A DNA stretch of 64,000 bases from Candidatus Tumulicola sp. (GCA_035601835.1 DATNNM010000011.1:310001-374000), one strand, 5' to 3'; positions 18,107-27,178 are shown, numbered from the stretch's first letter. Notes: generated by a model from the sequence alone, not told the origin. A program made the numbers and translations.

Positions 18107-18958
18107 TCAGCGCTTTTTGGCGGCGGCTTTCTTCAGGCCCGGGGCGCTGCCGGGTGAGAACGAGAGCATGTCGAAACGCGCCGACTCCAACGCGGATCGC
18201 ATCGACGCCTCGGTGTAGAGTTGACGGCAGCGTGTGAATTCACGCACGCGTCCATCGGAAGGCACGACGTAGCAGCGTTCGACCTCGGTCGCAGGCTCCG
18301 GATCGAAGTTGCGCTCGTCGAGCTGCAGATGCGAACCGTCCATATAAAGCGACGTTTCCGCTTGCACGAACTGCCATGTTCGAAGGTCTGGCGCTCTTCC
18401 CGCGTCGGCGTCGGCGAATTCAACCACGATCCGACCGCCCGGCGACAGCGCGCGCTCGACCGCCTGGAGCAACGCCTGGCCCTCGGCCGGGCTGAAGTCG
18501 GAAAAGCCGCCGCATGTGAGGTACGCGCCGTCGTACAAGTCTTCAAACGAGATGTGCAGCACGTCGAGCTGCCGGAAGTCCACGCTTAGACCGAGATTGC
18601 GAGCCGTGTCGCGCGCGAGCGAGACGGCGCCGGGACCGATATCGATGCCCGTCACGCGGTAACCACGCAGCGCCATCGCGATCGCGTGGCGTCCATTGCC
18701 GGAGCACAAATCGAGGAGGCGCGCTTTGGGCTGCGGGTTGAGCAGCGTGATGATGTCCTCAACCTCGTCGCCGGTATCTTTCATGCCGTAGAGCGATTGG
18801 TAGTTCGCGCGGCGCACGTAGCGCGATGAGAACTCTTCTTCGTTCCATGGGTAGGTCGCGACGTCGACCCACGGCTTGGGCCGATCAGGCGTGTCTGCCA
18901 CCGACCGGATCAACTCTTCAAGCGCCGATGGCGGCGCAGGCCTAACCTCTACGGCCAC
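18107..18958 (-). CDS. Class I SAM-dependent methyltransferase
   Basis: 283 residues with a Rossmann methyltransferase core. Motif I is LLDLCSGNGRHAIAMAL (about 81-97), followed by GIDIGPGAVSLAR with the acidic ribose ligand and a motif IV-like YDGAYLTCGGFSDF. The C-terminus is short and lysine-rich (KKAAAKKR). No substrate can be assigned. It stands alone, convergent with hemD, with a strong terminator repeat just downstream. Confidence 0.8.
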   Translation of the reverse strand: MAVEVRPAPPSALEELIRSVADTPDRPKPWVDVATYPWNEEEFSSRYVRRANYQSLYGMKDTGDEVEDIITLLNPQPKARLLDLCSGNGRHAIAMALRGYRVTGIDIGPGAVSLARDTARNLGLSVDFRQLDVLHISFEDLYDGAYLTCGGFSDFSPAEGQALLQAVERALSPGGRIVVEFADADAGRAPDLRTWQFVQAETSLYMDGSHLQLDERNFDPEPATEVERCYVVPSDGRVREFTRCRQLYTEASMRSALESARFDMLSFSPGSAPGLKKAAAKKR

Positions 18959-19076
18959 GTCTAACTCCCTCCGAAAATGTGCTTTGGACTACTCTTACTC
19001 CATCGGCGCGCCAGGCGCGCAGATTAAAGCCAACTGCCGATTTGGTCGAGCAGTGACGCAGCGCACACTTGCCGGA

Positions 19077-20270
19077 CTACCGGGCGATAAGCGGATTCGG
19101 GAACGTCGCGTCGACGTACTTGAACGCGCCGTCTTGGCCGTAGCGATAGAGATACAGGATCGGTTGGGCGGGGTCGCCGTTGCGCTGGAAGGTCATCGTG
19201 CCCAAGATTGTCTGGAACGAACCGATGGACAGCTGGCGCGCGATCAGACGCCGGTCCGCGGTGCGGACCTGCTGCGCCGCGGCGATGGCCACTTGCCCCG
19301 CGACGTAGCCGAAGAGCGCAAAGGAGGTCGGCCGTCCGAAACGCGCCTGGTAGTGGCGTATGAACAGCTGCGCGGTCGGCATGAGCTCGATCGGCGGCAC
19401 GCACGAACTCACCAGCGTGCCCTGGGCGCCGGTGCCGAGCGCCTTCATCGCAGGATCGCTCCAAAAACCTTGCGTGCCGAAGAGCGGCGCGTCGACGCCG
19501 GCCGCGCGCAACGCGAGAATCGTTTTGGAGAGAAAGCGCCCGTCGCCCGATGCGTACAGCAAGTCGGGCGCGAAGGTCTTGATGGATGCGACCAGCGCGG
19601 CGGGACTCTTCACGTCAGGATCGACGCCGAAGTCCTTCGCCGCCAGATTCTTTCCGGCGTTCGCGAAATTGAGGAAACCCTGCGCGGTATTCGCACCGAT
19701 GTCGTTTTCCTGATAGATCACCGCCGCTTTTTTGGCTTTCAGCGTGCGCTCTGCATAGCGGGCATCCTGCTGACCCTCGGCTGAGTCGGGGGGACACAAC
19801 CGGAAGATATCGGTGTAACCGCGCTGCGTGAGCTGGCCGAGAGGCGACGTCGGAATGATGAGCGGCGCCCCTTTTTGGGCGTATGTCGGCAGCGCCAAAA
19901 GCGTCTCTTCGGCGCCGACATGCCCGACGACCACCGACGTGCCCTCGTCTACCAACGAGAACTCCGCTTGCTGCTGCGCGACGCCCGGATCGTTTTGATC
20001 GTCGAAGGTGTGAAGCACCCAGCCGAAATCGGTGAGGTTGCGCCGCTCGTTGGCCTCGTCGACCGCCAATTGCAGGCCGTTTGAGAGTTGAAGGCCGTAC
20101 TCGCGGCTGTCACCGGACAGAGGTGCGACCAAGGCGATGCCGACGATGTGCGCGTACGGCGGGAAGTCCGCCAGCGCCGCGGCATTGGAGGATGCGGCCA
20201 CCAGAGCGGCGGCCAGAGCGGCACTGAGCAAGCGAACGCGATTCAAGATTTTCATTCTCCCGTCAATCAT
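19077..20270 (-). CDS. Branched-chain-amino-acid-type ABC solute-binding protein
   Basis: About 397 residues with a signal peptide (ILNRVRLLSAALAAALVAASS) and a type 1 periplasmic binding fold of the LivJ/LivK group: IALVAPLSGDSREYG, LQLAVDEANERR and VVVGHVGAEETLLALPTYA. Proteins of this group bind amino acids, amides or aromatic acids. No permease or ATPase genes are adjacent. Its ATG overlaps the ubiA stop (ATGA at 20267-20270), so it is translationally coupled to ubiD-ubiA. That suggests a ligand linked to aromatic acid or quinone precursor metabolism, an inference only. A second start at 20255 is possible. Confidence 0.85.
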   Translation of the reverse strand: MIDGRMKILNRVRLLSAALAAALVAASSNAAALADFPPYAHIVGIALVAPLSGDSREYGLQLSNGLQLAVDEANERRNLTDFGWVLHTFDDQNDPGVAQQQAEFSLVDEGTSVVVGHVGAEETLLALPTYAQKGAPLIIPTSPLGQLTQRGYTDIFRLCPPDSAEGQQDARYAERTLKAKKAAVIYQENDIGANTAQGFLNFANAGKNLAAKDFGVDPDVKSPAALVASIKTFAPDLLYASGDGRFLSKTILALRAAGVDAPLFGTQGFWSDPAMKALGTGAQGTLVSSCVPPIELMPTAQLFIRHYQARFGRPTSFALFGYVAGQVAIAAAQQVRTADRRLIARQLSIGSFQTILGTMTFQRNGDPAQPILYLYRYGQDGAFKYVDATFPNPLIAR

Positions 20271-21118
20271 ACGACGACGGACGCCGCCGTCGTCGCGAAG
20301 AACACCACCGAAAAAGCCATGTTGGCGTTGAAGACCGCCGAGTTCAGCACGAACACGTCGCGCTGCCGGCCAACGAGCAATACTTCGTAACCGAGCAGCA
20401 CGATTCCGGCGAACACCCCGCCCCAATACAGCGGGCGAGCGTGCACCGCCCAGCCGACCCAGACCAGCGTCGCGACGACGAGCGCGTGGAGCAGCAACGG
20501 CAGCGCCCGACCGCTGCGCACGCCGAAGCGCGCGGGAATCGACCTGACGTGCTCGCGCACGTCGAAATCGTAGTCCATGAGCGCATAGAGGATGTCGAAG
20601 CCGGCGACCCATAGCGTCACGGCTGCGAACAACAGCAGGGCGCCGGGTTCGAAGCGCCCGGTGATGGCCAGCCAAGCGCCGAGCGGAGCCAACGCGTCCA
20701 CGGCGCCGAGCAGGAAGTGCACGCCCCAGGTGAAGCGCTTGACCAGCGGATAGATCAGAACGGCCAGCGCGCCGATCGGCACGAGCGCGAAGCACAGCGG
20801 ATTGAGTTCGTACGCCGACAGCGTGAGCAGCACAAGACCGACGAACGCCGCCCACACCATCACCGCAGGCGAAAGCTTGCCGCTAGGCAGCGCCCTTCCC
20901 GCGGTCCGCGGGTTGCGCGCATCGAGGCGCGCGTCGAGCAGCCGGTTCGCGGCCATCGCGGCGGTACGCGCGCCGATCACCGCCAGCGTGATCCAGATCA
21001 GCGCCCGGGCAGGCGGGATGCCCCCTTGCGCGAGCAGCGCGCCGACATAGGCGAACGGCAGCGCGAACAACGTGTGCTCGATCTTGATGTCATCGAGAAA
21101 CTGCTTGATGCGACTCAT
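20267..21118 (-). CDS. ubiA: UbiA-family prenyltransferase
   Basis: 283 residues with eight or nine membrane helices. It prenylates an aromatic acceptor in quinone synthesis. The first Asp-rich motif is in ANRLLDARLDARN (about 65-77) and the second in YALMDYDFDVREHVRSIP (about 186-203). Start taken at the ATGA overlap with ubiD. UbiA and UbiD homologues serve the ubiquinone, the futalosine-menaquinone (MqnP/MqnL) and other pathways. With UbiE nearby and no men genes seen, a futalosine-type menaquinone route is possible but unproven. Confidence 0.9.
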   Translation of the reverse strand: MSRIKQFLDDIKIEHTLFALPFAYVGALLAQGGIPPARALIWITLAVIGARTAAMAANRLLDARLDARNPRTAGRALPSGKLSPAVMVWAAFVGLVLLTLSAYELNPLCFALVPIGALAVLIYPLVKRFTWGVHFLLGAVDALAPLGAWLAITGRFEPGALLLFAAVTLWVAGFDILYALMDYDFDVREHVRSIPARFGVRSGRALPLLLHALVVATLVWVGWAVHARPLYWGGVFAGIVLLGYEVLLVGRQRDVFVLNSAVFNANMAFSVVFFATTAASVVV

Positions 21119-22584
21119 CGAGTGCCGGCGCCGTCGCCGAAGCCATATTCCTTCCAACGTCGCGTGACCAGCGCCTTGATATCATCCGACATCAAGATGT
21201 CGGGCGGCCACTCGCGCATGTAGCCTTCGTCCGCGCCTTTGCGCGTGGCGTCGATGCCGAGTTTCGTGCCGAGGGCGGGCAGGGGCGCGGCGTGGTCGAG
21301 CACGTCCACCGGACCGGGGGCGAAGACGAGATCGCGACCGGCATCGACGTTGTTCAGCGTCACCCAACTCACCGTGCGAAGGTTCTGCACGTCGACGTCG
21401 GCGTCCACAACGATGATGTTGCGCGTGAGCATCATCATGTGTCCGAGACCCCATAGCGCGTACATCACTTTTTTGGCCTGCCCAGGATAGCGTTTCTTGA
21501 TCGACACGATCACCAAATTCTGGAAGCCGCCCTCGACGGGCAAGTTGTAGTCGACGACCTCCGGCAGCATCTGCTGCAAGACCGGCAAGAAGAGCCGTTC
21601 GGTCGCCTTCCCGAGCCAGCCATCTTCCATCGGGGGCCGCCCGACGATGGTCGTCCAGTAGATCGGCGTGCGCCGGCGCGTCATGCAGGTAACGTGAAAC
21701 ACCGGGAAATCGTCAGCGAGCGAATAGACGCCGGTGTGATCGCCGAACGGGCCCTCGCGCCGCAGCTCGTCGTTGTCGACGTAACCCTCGAGCACGAAGT
21801 CAGCGTCGGCGGGCACTTTGAGATCGACCGTCTTGCACGCAACCATGGGAACCGCATGGCCGCGCAAGAACCCGGCGAGCAGCATTTCGTCGACGCCCGA
21901 CGGCACGGGCGCCGTCGCGCAGTACGTCAGCACCGGGTCTCCGCCGATCGCGACTGCAACCGGCATCCGCCGGCCCGGGCCTTCGGCATCTTGATGCTCG
22001 CGCCCGTGCTTGTGGCGCTGCCAATGCATGCCGGTCGTGCGCGCATCGAAGACCTGCATGCGATACACGCCGGTGTTTTGCACGCTCGAACCCGGATCTT
22101 TGGTGAATACGAGCGGCAGCGTGATGTACGGGCCGCCGTCTTCGGGCCAGCACGTCAACACCGGCAGCTCGTTGAGATTCACCGCACCGCCTTCGGTGAC
22201 GACTTCCTGGCACGCGCCCGAGCGCACCGTCTTTGGGAAAATGCCGAGCAAATCGCGCGCCGAAAAAAGTTTGGCAAGCCCACCACCCTGCGCGCCGGGT
22301 TTGATGAGATCGATCAAGCCGGAGATCTTCGCGCCCAGATCATCCAAGCGCTCGACTCCCAGCGCTTTCGCCATGCGCCGAGCCGAAGCAAGCGCGTTGA
22401 TCAGAAGCGGGTATTGCGAGCCCTTGACGTTGCTGAACAGCAGCGCCGGTGAACCGCCTGAGTCCTTGACGCAGCGGTCGGCGATTTCGGTGATCTCAAG
22501 CCGGGGATCGACCGGCGCCTTGATTTCCAGGAGGTCGCCGTCGCGGCGCAGTTCGTCTACGAACTCCCGAAGGTTCGCGTACAC
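21115..22584 (-). CDS. ubiD: UbiD-family prenylated-FMN decarboxylase
   Basis: Non-oxidative decarboxylase of aromatic or unsaturated acids, about 489 residues from a GTG at 22584 (VYANLREFVDELRRDGDL). The frame is open to an ATG at 22689, but the extra residues lack similarity. Family motifs include MQVFDARTTGMHWQRHKHG, GGDPVLTYCATAPVP, EGPFGDHTGVYSLADDFP and a C-terminal GTKLGIDATRKG. It needs prenylated FMN made by UbiX, which is not in the window. First gene of a coupled ubiD-ubiA-binding protein operon. Confidence 0.92.
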   Translation of the reverse strand: MYANLREFVDELRRDGDLLEIKAPVDPRLEITEIADRCVKDSGGSPALLFSNVKGSQYPLLINALASARRMAKALGVERLDDLGAKISGLIDLIKPGAQGGGLAKLFSARDLLGIFPKTVRSGACQEVVTEGGAVNLNELPVLTCWPEDGGPYITLPLVFTKDPGSSVQNTGVYRMQVFDARTTGMHWQRHKHGREHQDAEGPGRRMPVAVAIGGDPVLTYCATAPVPSGVDEMLLAGFLRGHAVPMVACKTVDLKVPADADFVLEGYVDNDELRREGPFGDHTGVYSLADDFPVFHVTCMTRRRTPIYWTTIVGRPPMEDGWLGKATERLFLPVLQQMLPEVVDYNLPVEGGFQNLVIVSIKKRYPGQAKKVMYALWGLGHMMMLTRNIIVVDADVDVQNLRTVSWVTLNNVDAGRDLVFAPGPVDVLDHAAPLPALGTKLGIDATRKGADEGYMREWPPDILMSDDIKALVTRRWKEYGFGDGAGTR

Positions 22585-22773
22585 GGCGTCGCTCGTTCTC
22601 AAGCACGCCGACGAAAGCCTCGATGTCCCGCACGTCGGTGCATGCAAGAGTTGGTTCGCGGGTAAGAGGGCAAGCGAGACATTGCCCACGCGGGCGACGT
22701 TTTAGTACTGTAAGAAGCCGCAGCGTTCGCCCGCACGGGTGCGCGGCGCGGTGGAAAGGACTATCGAAACATC

Positions 22774-23217
22774 GTGAATCTCAAGAAAACGTGGACCGCG
22801 GCGGCGCTCGTGGCGCTCCTTGCAGGTTCGTCGCTCGCGGCGGTCCGAGCAGATTCGATCCTGAACAAGGTGCTGGTCGGCGGGGCCGGCGTGCTGGCGG
22901 TCAAAGCGATCGCCACACCGTTGAACGGCTTCATCAACAGCCTGATGCTGTCCAACGGAGTCGCCAATCATGACAAGACCAAAGTCGTGCCGATCCTCAC
23001 CGTCGGATCCTCGACGTACATCGGTGCGGCGCAAGTCACCGGCCCCGCCTATGCGATCGCGCAGACGCAGGCGGTGGGCGAGTTCGCGGGCGGATGGAAC
23101 AACAACGTGTGGCAAGTCCGCGCGATCGTGCCCATCAACAACCTCAACGTCGTCGCCGGCGGATTCAAGCGCGTGTACGGCGTCGGTGTGGACGCGGTGA
23201 TCAACGCGAAGCTCTAG
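22774..23217 (+). CDS. Secreted hypothetical protein
   Basis: 147 residues from a GTG start, with a clear signal peptide (KKTWTAAALVALLAGSSLAAVRA) and a mature part rich in Gly, Ala, Val and Asn (GGWNNNVWQVRAIVPINNLN). I do not recognise a family. It diverges from ubiD. The upstream gap of about 190 bases is enough for promoters in both directions. Likely periplasmic or surface located. Confidence 0.65.
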   Translation: MNLKKTWTAAALVALLAGSSLAAVRADSILNKVLVGGAGVLAVKAIATPLNGFINSLMLSNGVANHDKTKVVPILTVGSSTYIGAAQVTGPAYAIAQTQAVGEFAGGWNNNVWQVRAIVPINNLNVVAGGFKRVYGVGVDAVINAKL

Positions 23218-23362
23218 GTCTGGCTACCACTGACCTCACGAGCACGCCCCTGAGGGAGCGTGCTCGTTTCGTTGAAAAATGGCCCGCAATCGGCCGTATT
23301 CGTAGCGGTAATGGGCTCGCCTGTGTCGAAGCGTACAAGACTGAAAGTAAAGGAGTTCTGTC

Positions 23363-23695
23363 TTGAAACCCGACGAGTTTATCCAAAGCTTCTTCGATAC
23401 GATCCAGAAAGACGTGCTGGGAACCAAGCGCGGCGCCGACGGAAAAAGCGCGCGCTACGAAGACTCCGTTGTCGTGGCCACCTGGGGCGCGAACCAGCTA
23501 TGGGACGTCGAGTACTCAAATGGCGAGTCCGAGCCGGTACGGCGTTTATACGATCCGGCCATCGCGCGTTCGGCAGAGGGCGCGGCGAACTACTTCGTGG
23601 ACGTCCTGCGTCGCGCTGCTGGTCTGGAACCCTTGCCGCGGGAGATCGTCACCCGCTATCGCTCCGCCGGACGCCCGAAAACCCCAGTCGCCTAA
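23363..23695 (+). CDS. Hypothetical protein, 110 aa
   Basis: A soluble small protein starting at TTG with a good ribosome site (AAAGGAG at 23349-23355, seven bases upstream). It contains VVATWGANQLWDVEYSNGE, a small beta-rich segment, and an Arg-rich end. No family is recognised. Its stop overlaps the stop of the convergent antiporter gene by three bases, so both genes end in the same few bases. Confidence 0.6.
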   Translation: MKPDEFIQSFFDTIQKDVLGTKRGADGKSARYEDSVVVATWGANQLWDVEYSNGESEPVRRLYDPAIARSAEGAANYFVDVLRRAAGLEPLPREIVTRYRSAGRPKTPVA

Positions 23696-25296
23696 TCCGT
23701 CGCGGTAGCCGCGGAGGAGACGTTCCGCAGGTCTTCGAGGTCGAGTTCGCGCTGGATCTTATGCATCACGGCGTCATTGATGGCGCCCTCGTCACGAAGA
23801 CGGACGATTTCTCTGCTTTGGGCGGCAGTGAGCTCCCGGCGAATCCTGGCGACGGCGGAAGCGCGTGACTCGTCCTCGGGAGTCAAGCTGCGCTGCTGCC
23901 GGCCGCTCTGGTGCGCATACGTCGCCTTGAGATGCCCGCGCAGGTCGTCGACGACAGCCTTCTCGGCCCAAGGCTCTTTCGCCAGGTTCTTCAGACGATC
24001 GTACGCCGCGCGCGTCGCTTTGAGACGTGCGAGCGTTTCTTCGCGCTCCGCGCTGCCGTCGCTCGCCACCCCGAGCACGCGGATCAGCGCAGGCAGCGTC
24101 AGACCTTGGATGACGAGCGTCGCCAGGATGACGGCGAAGGTCAGGAAGAGGATGAGCGGGCGATGCGGGAACGGCGCGCCCGATCCGATGACGAGCGGGA
24201 CCGCCAAGGCAGCCGCCAGCGAGATGCCTCCGCGCAACCCCGTCCACGACACGACCGCAGCATGCTGCCACGGCATGGAAGCTTTCCATTTGTTGTTCCT
24301 CAGTGAGAAAGCACGGGGAATATATACGGTCGCGAAGATCCACGTGATTCGCACGACGATGACTACGAAGCTGATGGCCAGCGCCCGCCAGATGAGCGTC
24401 GCTGGTGCTGTGGCGCCGGACAAACCGGCGAGGATGGGATGCAGCTGCAATCCGACGAGGATGAACAAGATGCCGTTGATCAAGAACAGCGTGATCTCGC
24501 GCATGCCGGCGTTTTGGATGCGCGACTCGGCGGTCGTGAACGTGTAGCCTTGCCGGCCGAGGTAGATGCCCGCCGTGATCGCCGAAAGAACGCCCGAGAG
24601 ATGCAGGGCGTCGGCGGGCAGGTACGCAGCGTAGCCGCTCAGCAGCGAGAGCGTGTTCTGGATCAACGGATCCTCGACGCGTCGCCGGATGACGGTCAGC
24701 AACCAGCCGACGGCGAGTCCGACCACCACGCCGCCAATGGCGTCGAGGAAGAGCTGCCAGATGCCCATGGCGAGCGAGAACATGCCGGTGACCACGGCGG
24801 TGAGCGCTACCGCGTAGATCACCAGCGACGTGGCGTCGTTGAATAGGCTCTCGGCCTTGATCAGCGTTATCAGCTTGCGCGGCACGTGAAGGCGAGAGGC
24901 GATGGCAATCGCGGCGGTCTCATCGGTGGGTCCGACGATCGCGCCGAGAACCACAGCGGCGCCCCACGACATGCCTGGGATGAGCGCGTGCGCGGTCCAC
25001 GCAACCGCGGCGATCGTGACGACGACCAAAAAGACCGCGTACAAGGTGATGGGCCGAAGGTTCGCGCGGAAATCGCGCAGCGAAGAGTTGTAAGCCTCGT
25101 AGTAGAGCAGCGGCGGCAGGAAGAGCAAGAAGACGACGTCGGGGCGCAAAGCCACTTGCGGCAACCCCGGGATGAATCCCAGGATCAGGCCGCCCATCAC
25201 CAGCAGGATCGGATATTCCACCTTGATCCGCTGTGCGAGCCAAGCGAGCGCGGCGATCGCCGCGATCAGGCCCAAGAAAGTCTGTATCTCCGACAT
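23692..25296 (-). CDS. CPA1-family Na+(K+)/H+ antiporter
   Basis: About 534 residues. Twelve or so membrane helices are followed by a charged cytoplasmic tail of about 120 residues. The ion-binding region has VVLGAIVGPTDETAAIAIA and ESLFNDATSLVIY, the ND motif of CPA1 exchangers, plus SWTGLRGGISLAAAL near the last helices. Such proteins exchange Na+ or K+ for H+ at the cytoplasmic membrane. Start chosen at the ATG at 25296 (MSEIQTFLG). A longer frame to 25353 lacks similarity and would meet the divergent gene. Confidence 0.9.
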   Translation of the reverse strand: MSEIQTFLGLIAAIAALAWLAQRIKVEYPILLVMGGLILGFIPGLPQVALRPDVVFLLFLPPLLYYEAYNSSLRDFRANLRPITLYAVFLVVVTIAAVAWTAHALIPGMSWGAAVVLGAIVGPTDETAAIAIASRLHVPRKLITLIKAESLFNDATSLVIYAVALTAVVTGMFSLAMGIWQLFLDAIGGVVVGLAVGWLLTVIRRRVEDPLIQNTLSLLSGYAAYLPADALHLSGVLSAITAGIYLGRQGYTFTTAESRIQNAGMREITLFLINGILFILVGLQLHPILAGLSGATAPATLIWRALAISFVVIVVRITWIFATVYIPRAFSLRNNKWKASMPWQHAAVVSWTGLRGGISLAAALAVPLVIGSGAPFPHRPLILFLTFAVILATLVIQGLTLPALIRVLGVASDGSAEREETLARLKATRAAYDRLKNLAKEPWAEKAVVDDLRGHLKATYAHQSGRQQRSLTPEDESRASAVARIRRELTAAQSREIVRLRDEGAINDAVMHKIQRELDLEDLRNVSSAATATD

Positions 25297-25352
25297 GTCT
25301 GTGAAGCCTACGCGGGGAAGGCTGGGTCTCCCCTTCCCCTGTGGAGGCAGCA

Positions 25353-25916
25353 ATGGCGATTCGGTGGTTGGCGTCCGTTGACGACGCCGTGGCTCAAGCG
25401 AAGACAGCCGGGAAACTGGTCCTGCTGGATTTTTTCAAGCCCACGTGAGGCGGCTGCAAAGCGCTGGATACCGTGACGTATCCCCAAGCCTTCGTGCAAG
25501 ACATCGTTTCGGAGTTCTGCGTGCCCGTGCAAGTGGACAACTCGCTTGATGCGAACAAGGCCTTCGTCGAGCGCTTCCGCCATATCTGGACGCCGGATCT
25601 GCGCATCCTCGATGGTGCAGGCGTCGAACTCTATCACTGGAACGGCTATTTGCCGCCGGCAGAATTCGCTGCGCGGCTGCTCGCAGGCCTCGGGCTTGCA
25701 TGGTTGCGCCTTCAGCGCTTCGAGAAGGCCGAGAGCTTGTACGCCGATGTCTTGAAACGTTTTCCAACGGCATTTGCGGCGCCTGAGGCTCAGTACTTCT
25801 CAGCCGTAACGGGCTATCGGAAAACCGGCGAGGCGAACGCTTTGCTGCACGGCTGGCACGAGCTCGAAAAAGTCTATCCCCAGACCGAGTGGACGGTCAA
25901 ACAGAACTTCGACTGA
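25353..25916 (+). CDS. Thioredoxin-fold candidate selenoprotein (UGGC redox motif) with helical C-terminus
   Basis: The frame from ATG 25353 (GGAGG at 25342-25346) runs to 25916 if the single in-frame TGA at 25446-25448 is read as selenocysteine, giving 187 residues. The TGA is codon 32 and falls exactly on the first cysteine of a thioredoxin CxxC motif: LLDFFKPT-U-GGCKALD, with Cys35 as partner. The rest is the expected fold: cis-Pro81 in WTPDLRIL, then GYLPPAEFAARLLAGLG and a TPR-like helical tail ending in YPQTEWTVKQNFD. A hairpin at 25466-25483 fits a bacterial SECIS. Seen: TGA position, open frame on both sides, conserved fold. Inferred: Sec insertion. Alternatives are a nonsense mutation or a base error. 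Confidence 0.8.
25466..25483 (+). promoter_or_regulatory. Putative bacterial SECIS hairpin
   Basis: GGATAC-CGTGAC-GTATCC forms a perfect 6-bp stem with a 6-nt loop. The stem starts 17 nt after the TGA and the loop GU lies about 25 nt after it, within the range known for bacterial SelB-binding SECIS elements just downstream of a Sec UGA. The coding frame runs straight through it. Folding was judged by eye only. Confidence 0.6.
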
Positions 25917-25934
25917 CCAAAACAAGGAGGCTAT

Positions 25935-26522
25935 ATGGAACCGACACTGGGCGCGCTGCTTGGCCGCATCGAACGGCTGGAGACCGCGAACACCCGCCTG
26001 CGATCCGTGGTGCTGGCAGCTTTCGCTGTTTTCGCGCTGCTGGGATTCACCGCCGCCGCCACCACCTCGAACGGACCCATGATCATCCGCGGTCCCGGCG
26101 GGCACAGCATTCACATCTTTGGCGACTACATCGCCTTTGAAGATTCTACCGGCACGTCGCGCATGTCGATCGGCTTGACGCCCAACGGCGACTCCATGAT
26201 CGACGTTCGCGATCACAACGGCAAGACTCGGGCTCGTTTCGGCCTCAGCTCTTCGGGCGCCGCGCTGCTCTCGCTGTTCGATGCGTCGGGAACCGAGCGG
26301 ACGTACGTCGGCAGCTTCACCGACGGCTCGTACGGCCTGTCGCTGAGCGACCGATCCGGAGTCGAGCGCGCCTATCTCGGATCGAGCAGTGCCGACAATC
26401 CGCAGCTGCGCTTGCGCGACACCACCAAGACCGATCGCGTCTTCCTCGGCTACTACAAGGACGGCACGTTCGGGGAGACCATATACAGCTCTACCGGCAG
26501 CAGCCTCTGGCACGCACCCTAG
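25935..26522 (+). CDS. Membrane-anchored repeat protein, unknown function
   Basis: 195 residues. A short coiled N-terminus (LLGRIERLETANTRLRS) precedes one membrane segment (about 24-45). The extracytoplasmic part is built of repeats of about 25-30 residues with a D-x-S/T-G-x-x-R-x-Y/F-x-G theme (DASGTERTYVGS, DRSGVERAYLGS, DTTKTDRVFLGY), likely beta strands. It starts 18 bases after the candidate selenoprotein with AAGGAGG upstream, so the two are probably one transcript. No named family recognised. Confidence 0.7.
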   Translation: MEPTLGALLGRIERLETANTRLRSVVLAAFAVFALLGFTAAATTSNGPMIIRGPGGHSIHIFGDYIAFEDSTGTSRMSIGLTPNGDSMIDVRDHNGKTRARFGLSSSGAALLSLFDASGTERTYVGSFTDGSYGLSLSDRSGVERAYLGSSSADNPQLRLRDTTKTDRVFLGYYKDGTFGETIYSSTGSSLWHAP

Positions 26523-26546
26523 AGAGGGTTGTCTCCAAAATAAATA

Positions 26547-26574
26547 GAGCGGCTGGACGTTAGTCCGGCCGCTC
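26547..26574 (-). terminator. Strong hairpin terminator
   Basis: GAGCGGCTGGAC and GTCCGGCCGCTC form a 12-bp stem with one G-U pair and a GTTA loop between convergent genes. On the minus strand the stem is followed by TATTTATTTT, which suits rho-independent termination of the gene at 26601-26921. Confidence 0.75.
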
Positions 26575-26600
26575 CGTAGGATGGAACGCTGTGTGGGTTG

Positions 26601-26921
26601 TTAGACCGTCGCGTGGACGGGGATCTTGTGGAAGGTTGAGTTGGCAACCTCATACGTCTTGACTTGCGGGCTACCCTCAAGCACGGTCGACAAGGACTTC
26701 AGCACTTCGGGATAGGTCACGCTGTTATATGTCTCAGCGCTTTCCTTGCGATCCCACAGGCTGATGGAAACCATTTCGGTTCCGCTCGGACCGGCGAATG
26801 TGATGTCATCCTGGAAACCCTTTTCCTTGCGCAGCAGCGGAAGGATTTGCTTCTCGAACGTCTCGTTGAACTCGTTGACGCGGTTGGGCTTCAGGTTGAT
26901 CTTGACAATGCGAGCAAACAT
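26601..26921 (-). CDS. ABM-domain (antibiotic biosynthesis monooxygenase-like) protein
   Basis: 106 residues with the dimeric alpha/beta-barrel pattern: MFARIVKINLKPNRVNEF, KQILPLLRKEKGFQDDITF, TEMVSISLWDRKESAETY. ABM proteins include small monooxygenases and haem-degrading enzymes, but many are of unknown activity. No haem-ligand residue is obvious. GGAGTC precedes the ATG. It appears monocistronic. Confidence 0.75.
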   Translation of the reverse strand: MFARIVKINLKPNRVNEFNETFEKQILPLLRKEKGFQDDITFAGPSGTEMVSISLWDRKESAETYNSVTYPEVLKSLSTVLEGSPQVKTYEVANSTFHKIPVHATV

Positions 26922-27178
26922 TTAGACTCCTTAACGATAGTTGGACAACAGTCGATATCACGGGTGTTCACCAAAAACAAACTGCCCGACAGTGATGCGC
27001 CTTTGCGGCGGTACCGGGGGCAGTGATTCGGAAATGCCTAGAGTCGCTGTGTAGTGACATTGTATCACACTTTCATGCCTCGTGCCGTCCCATACGGTGA
27101 CGATTCCCAGAATTGCCTCGCGGCGAAGGTGGGTAGAAGAGAAGAAGAATCAACCTAATCGCCGCTTTGAGGAGAACC

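Noticed and set aside
25473..25916. Reading the thioredoxin-like gene as starting at GTG 25473
   Set aside because: This start lies in the hairpin loop, has no ribosome site, and would remove the strand and active site of a recognisable thioredoxin fold.
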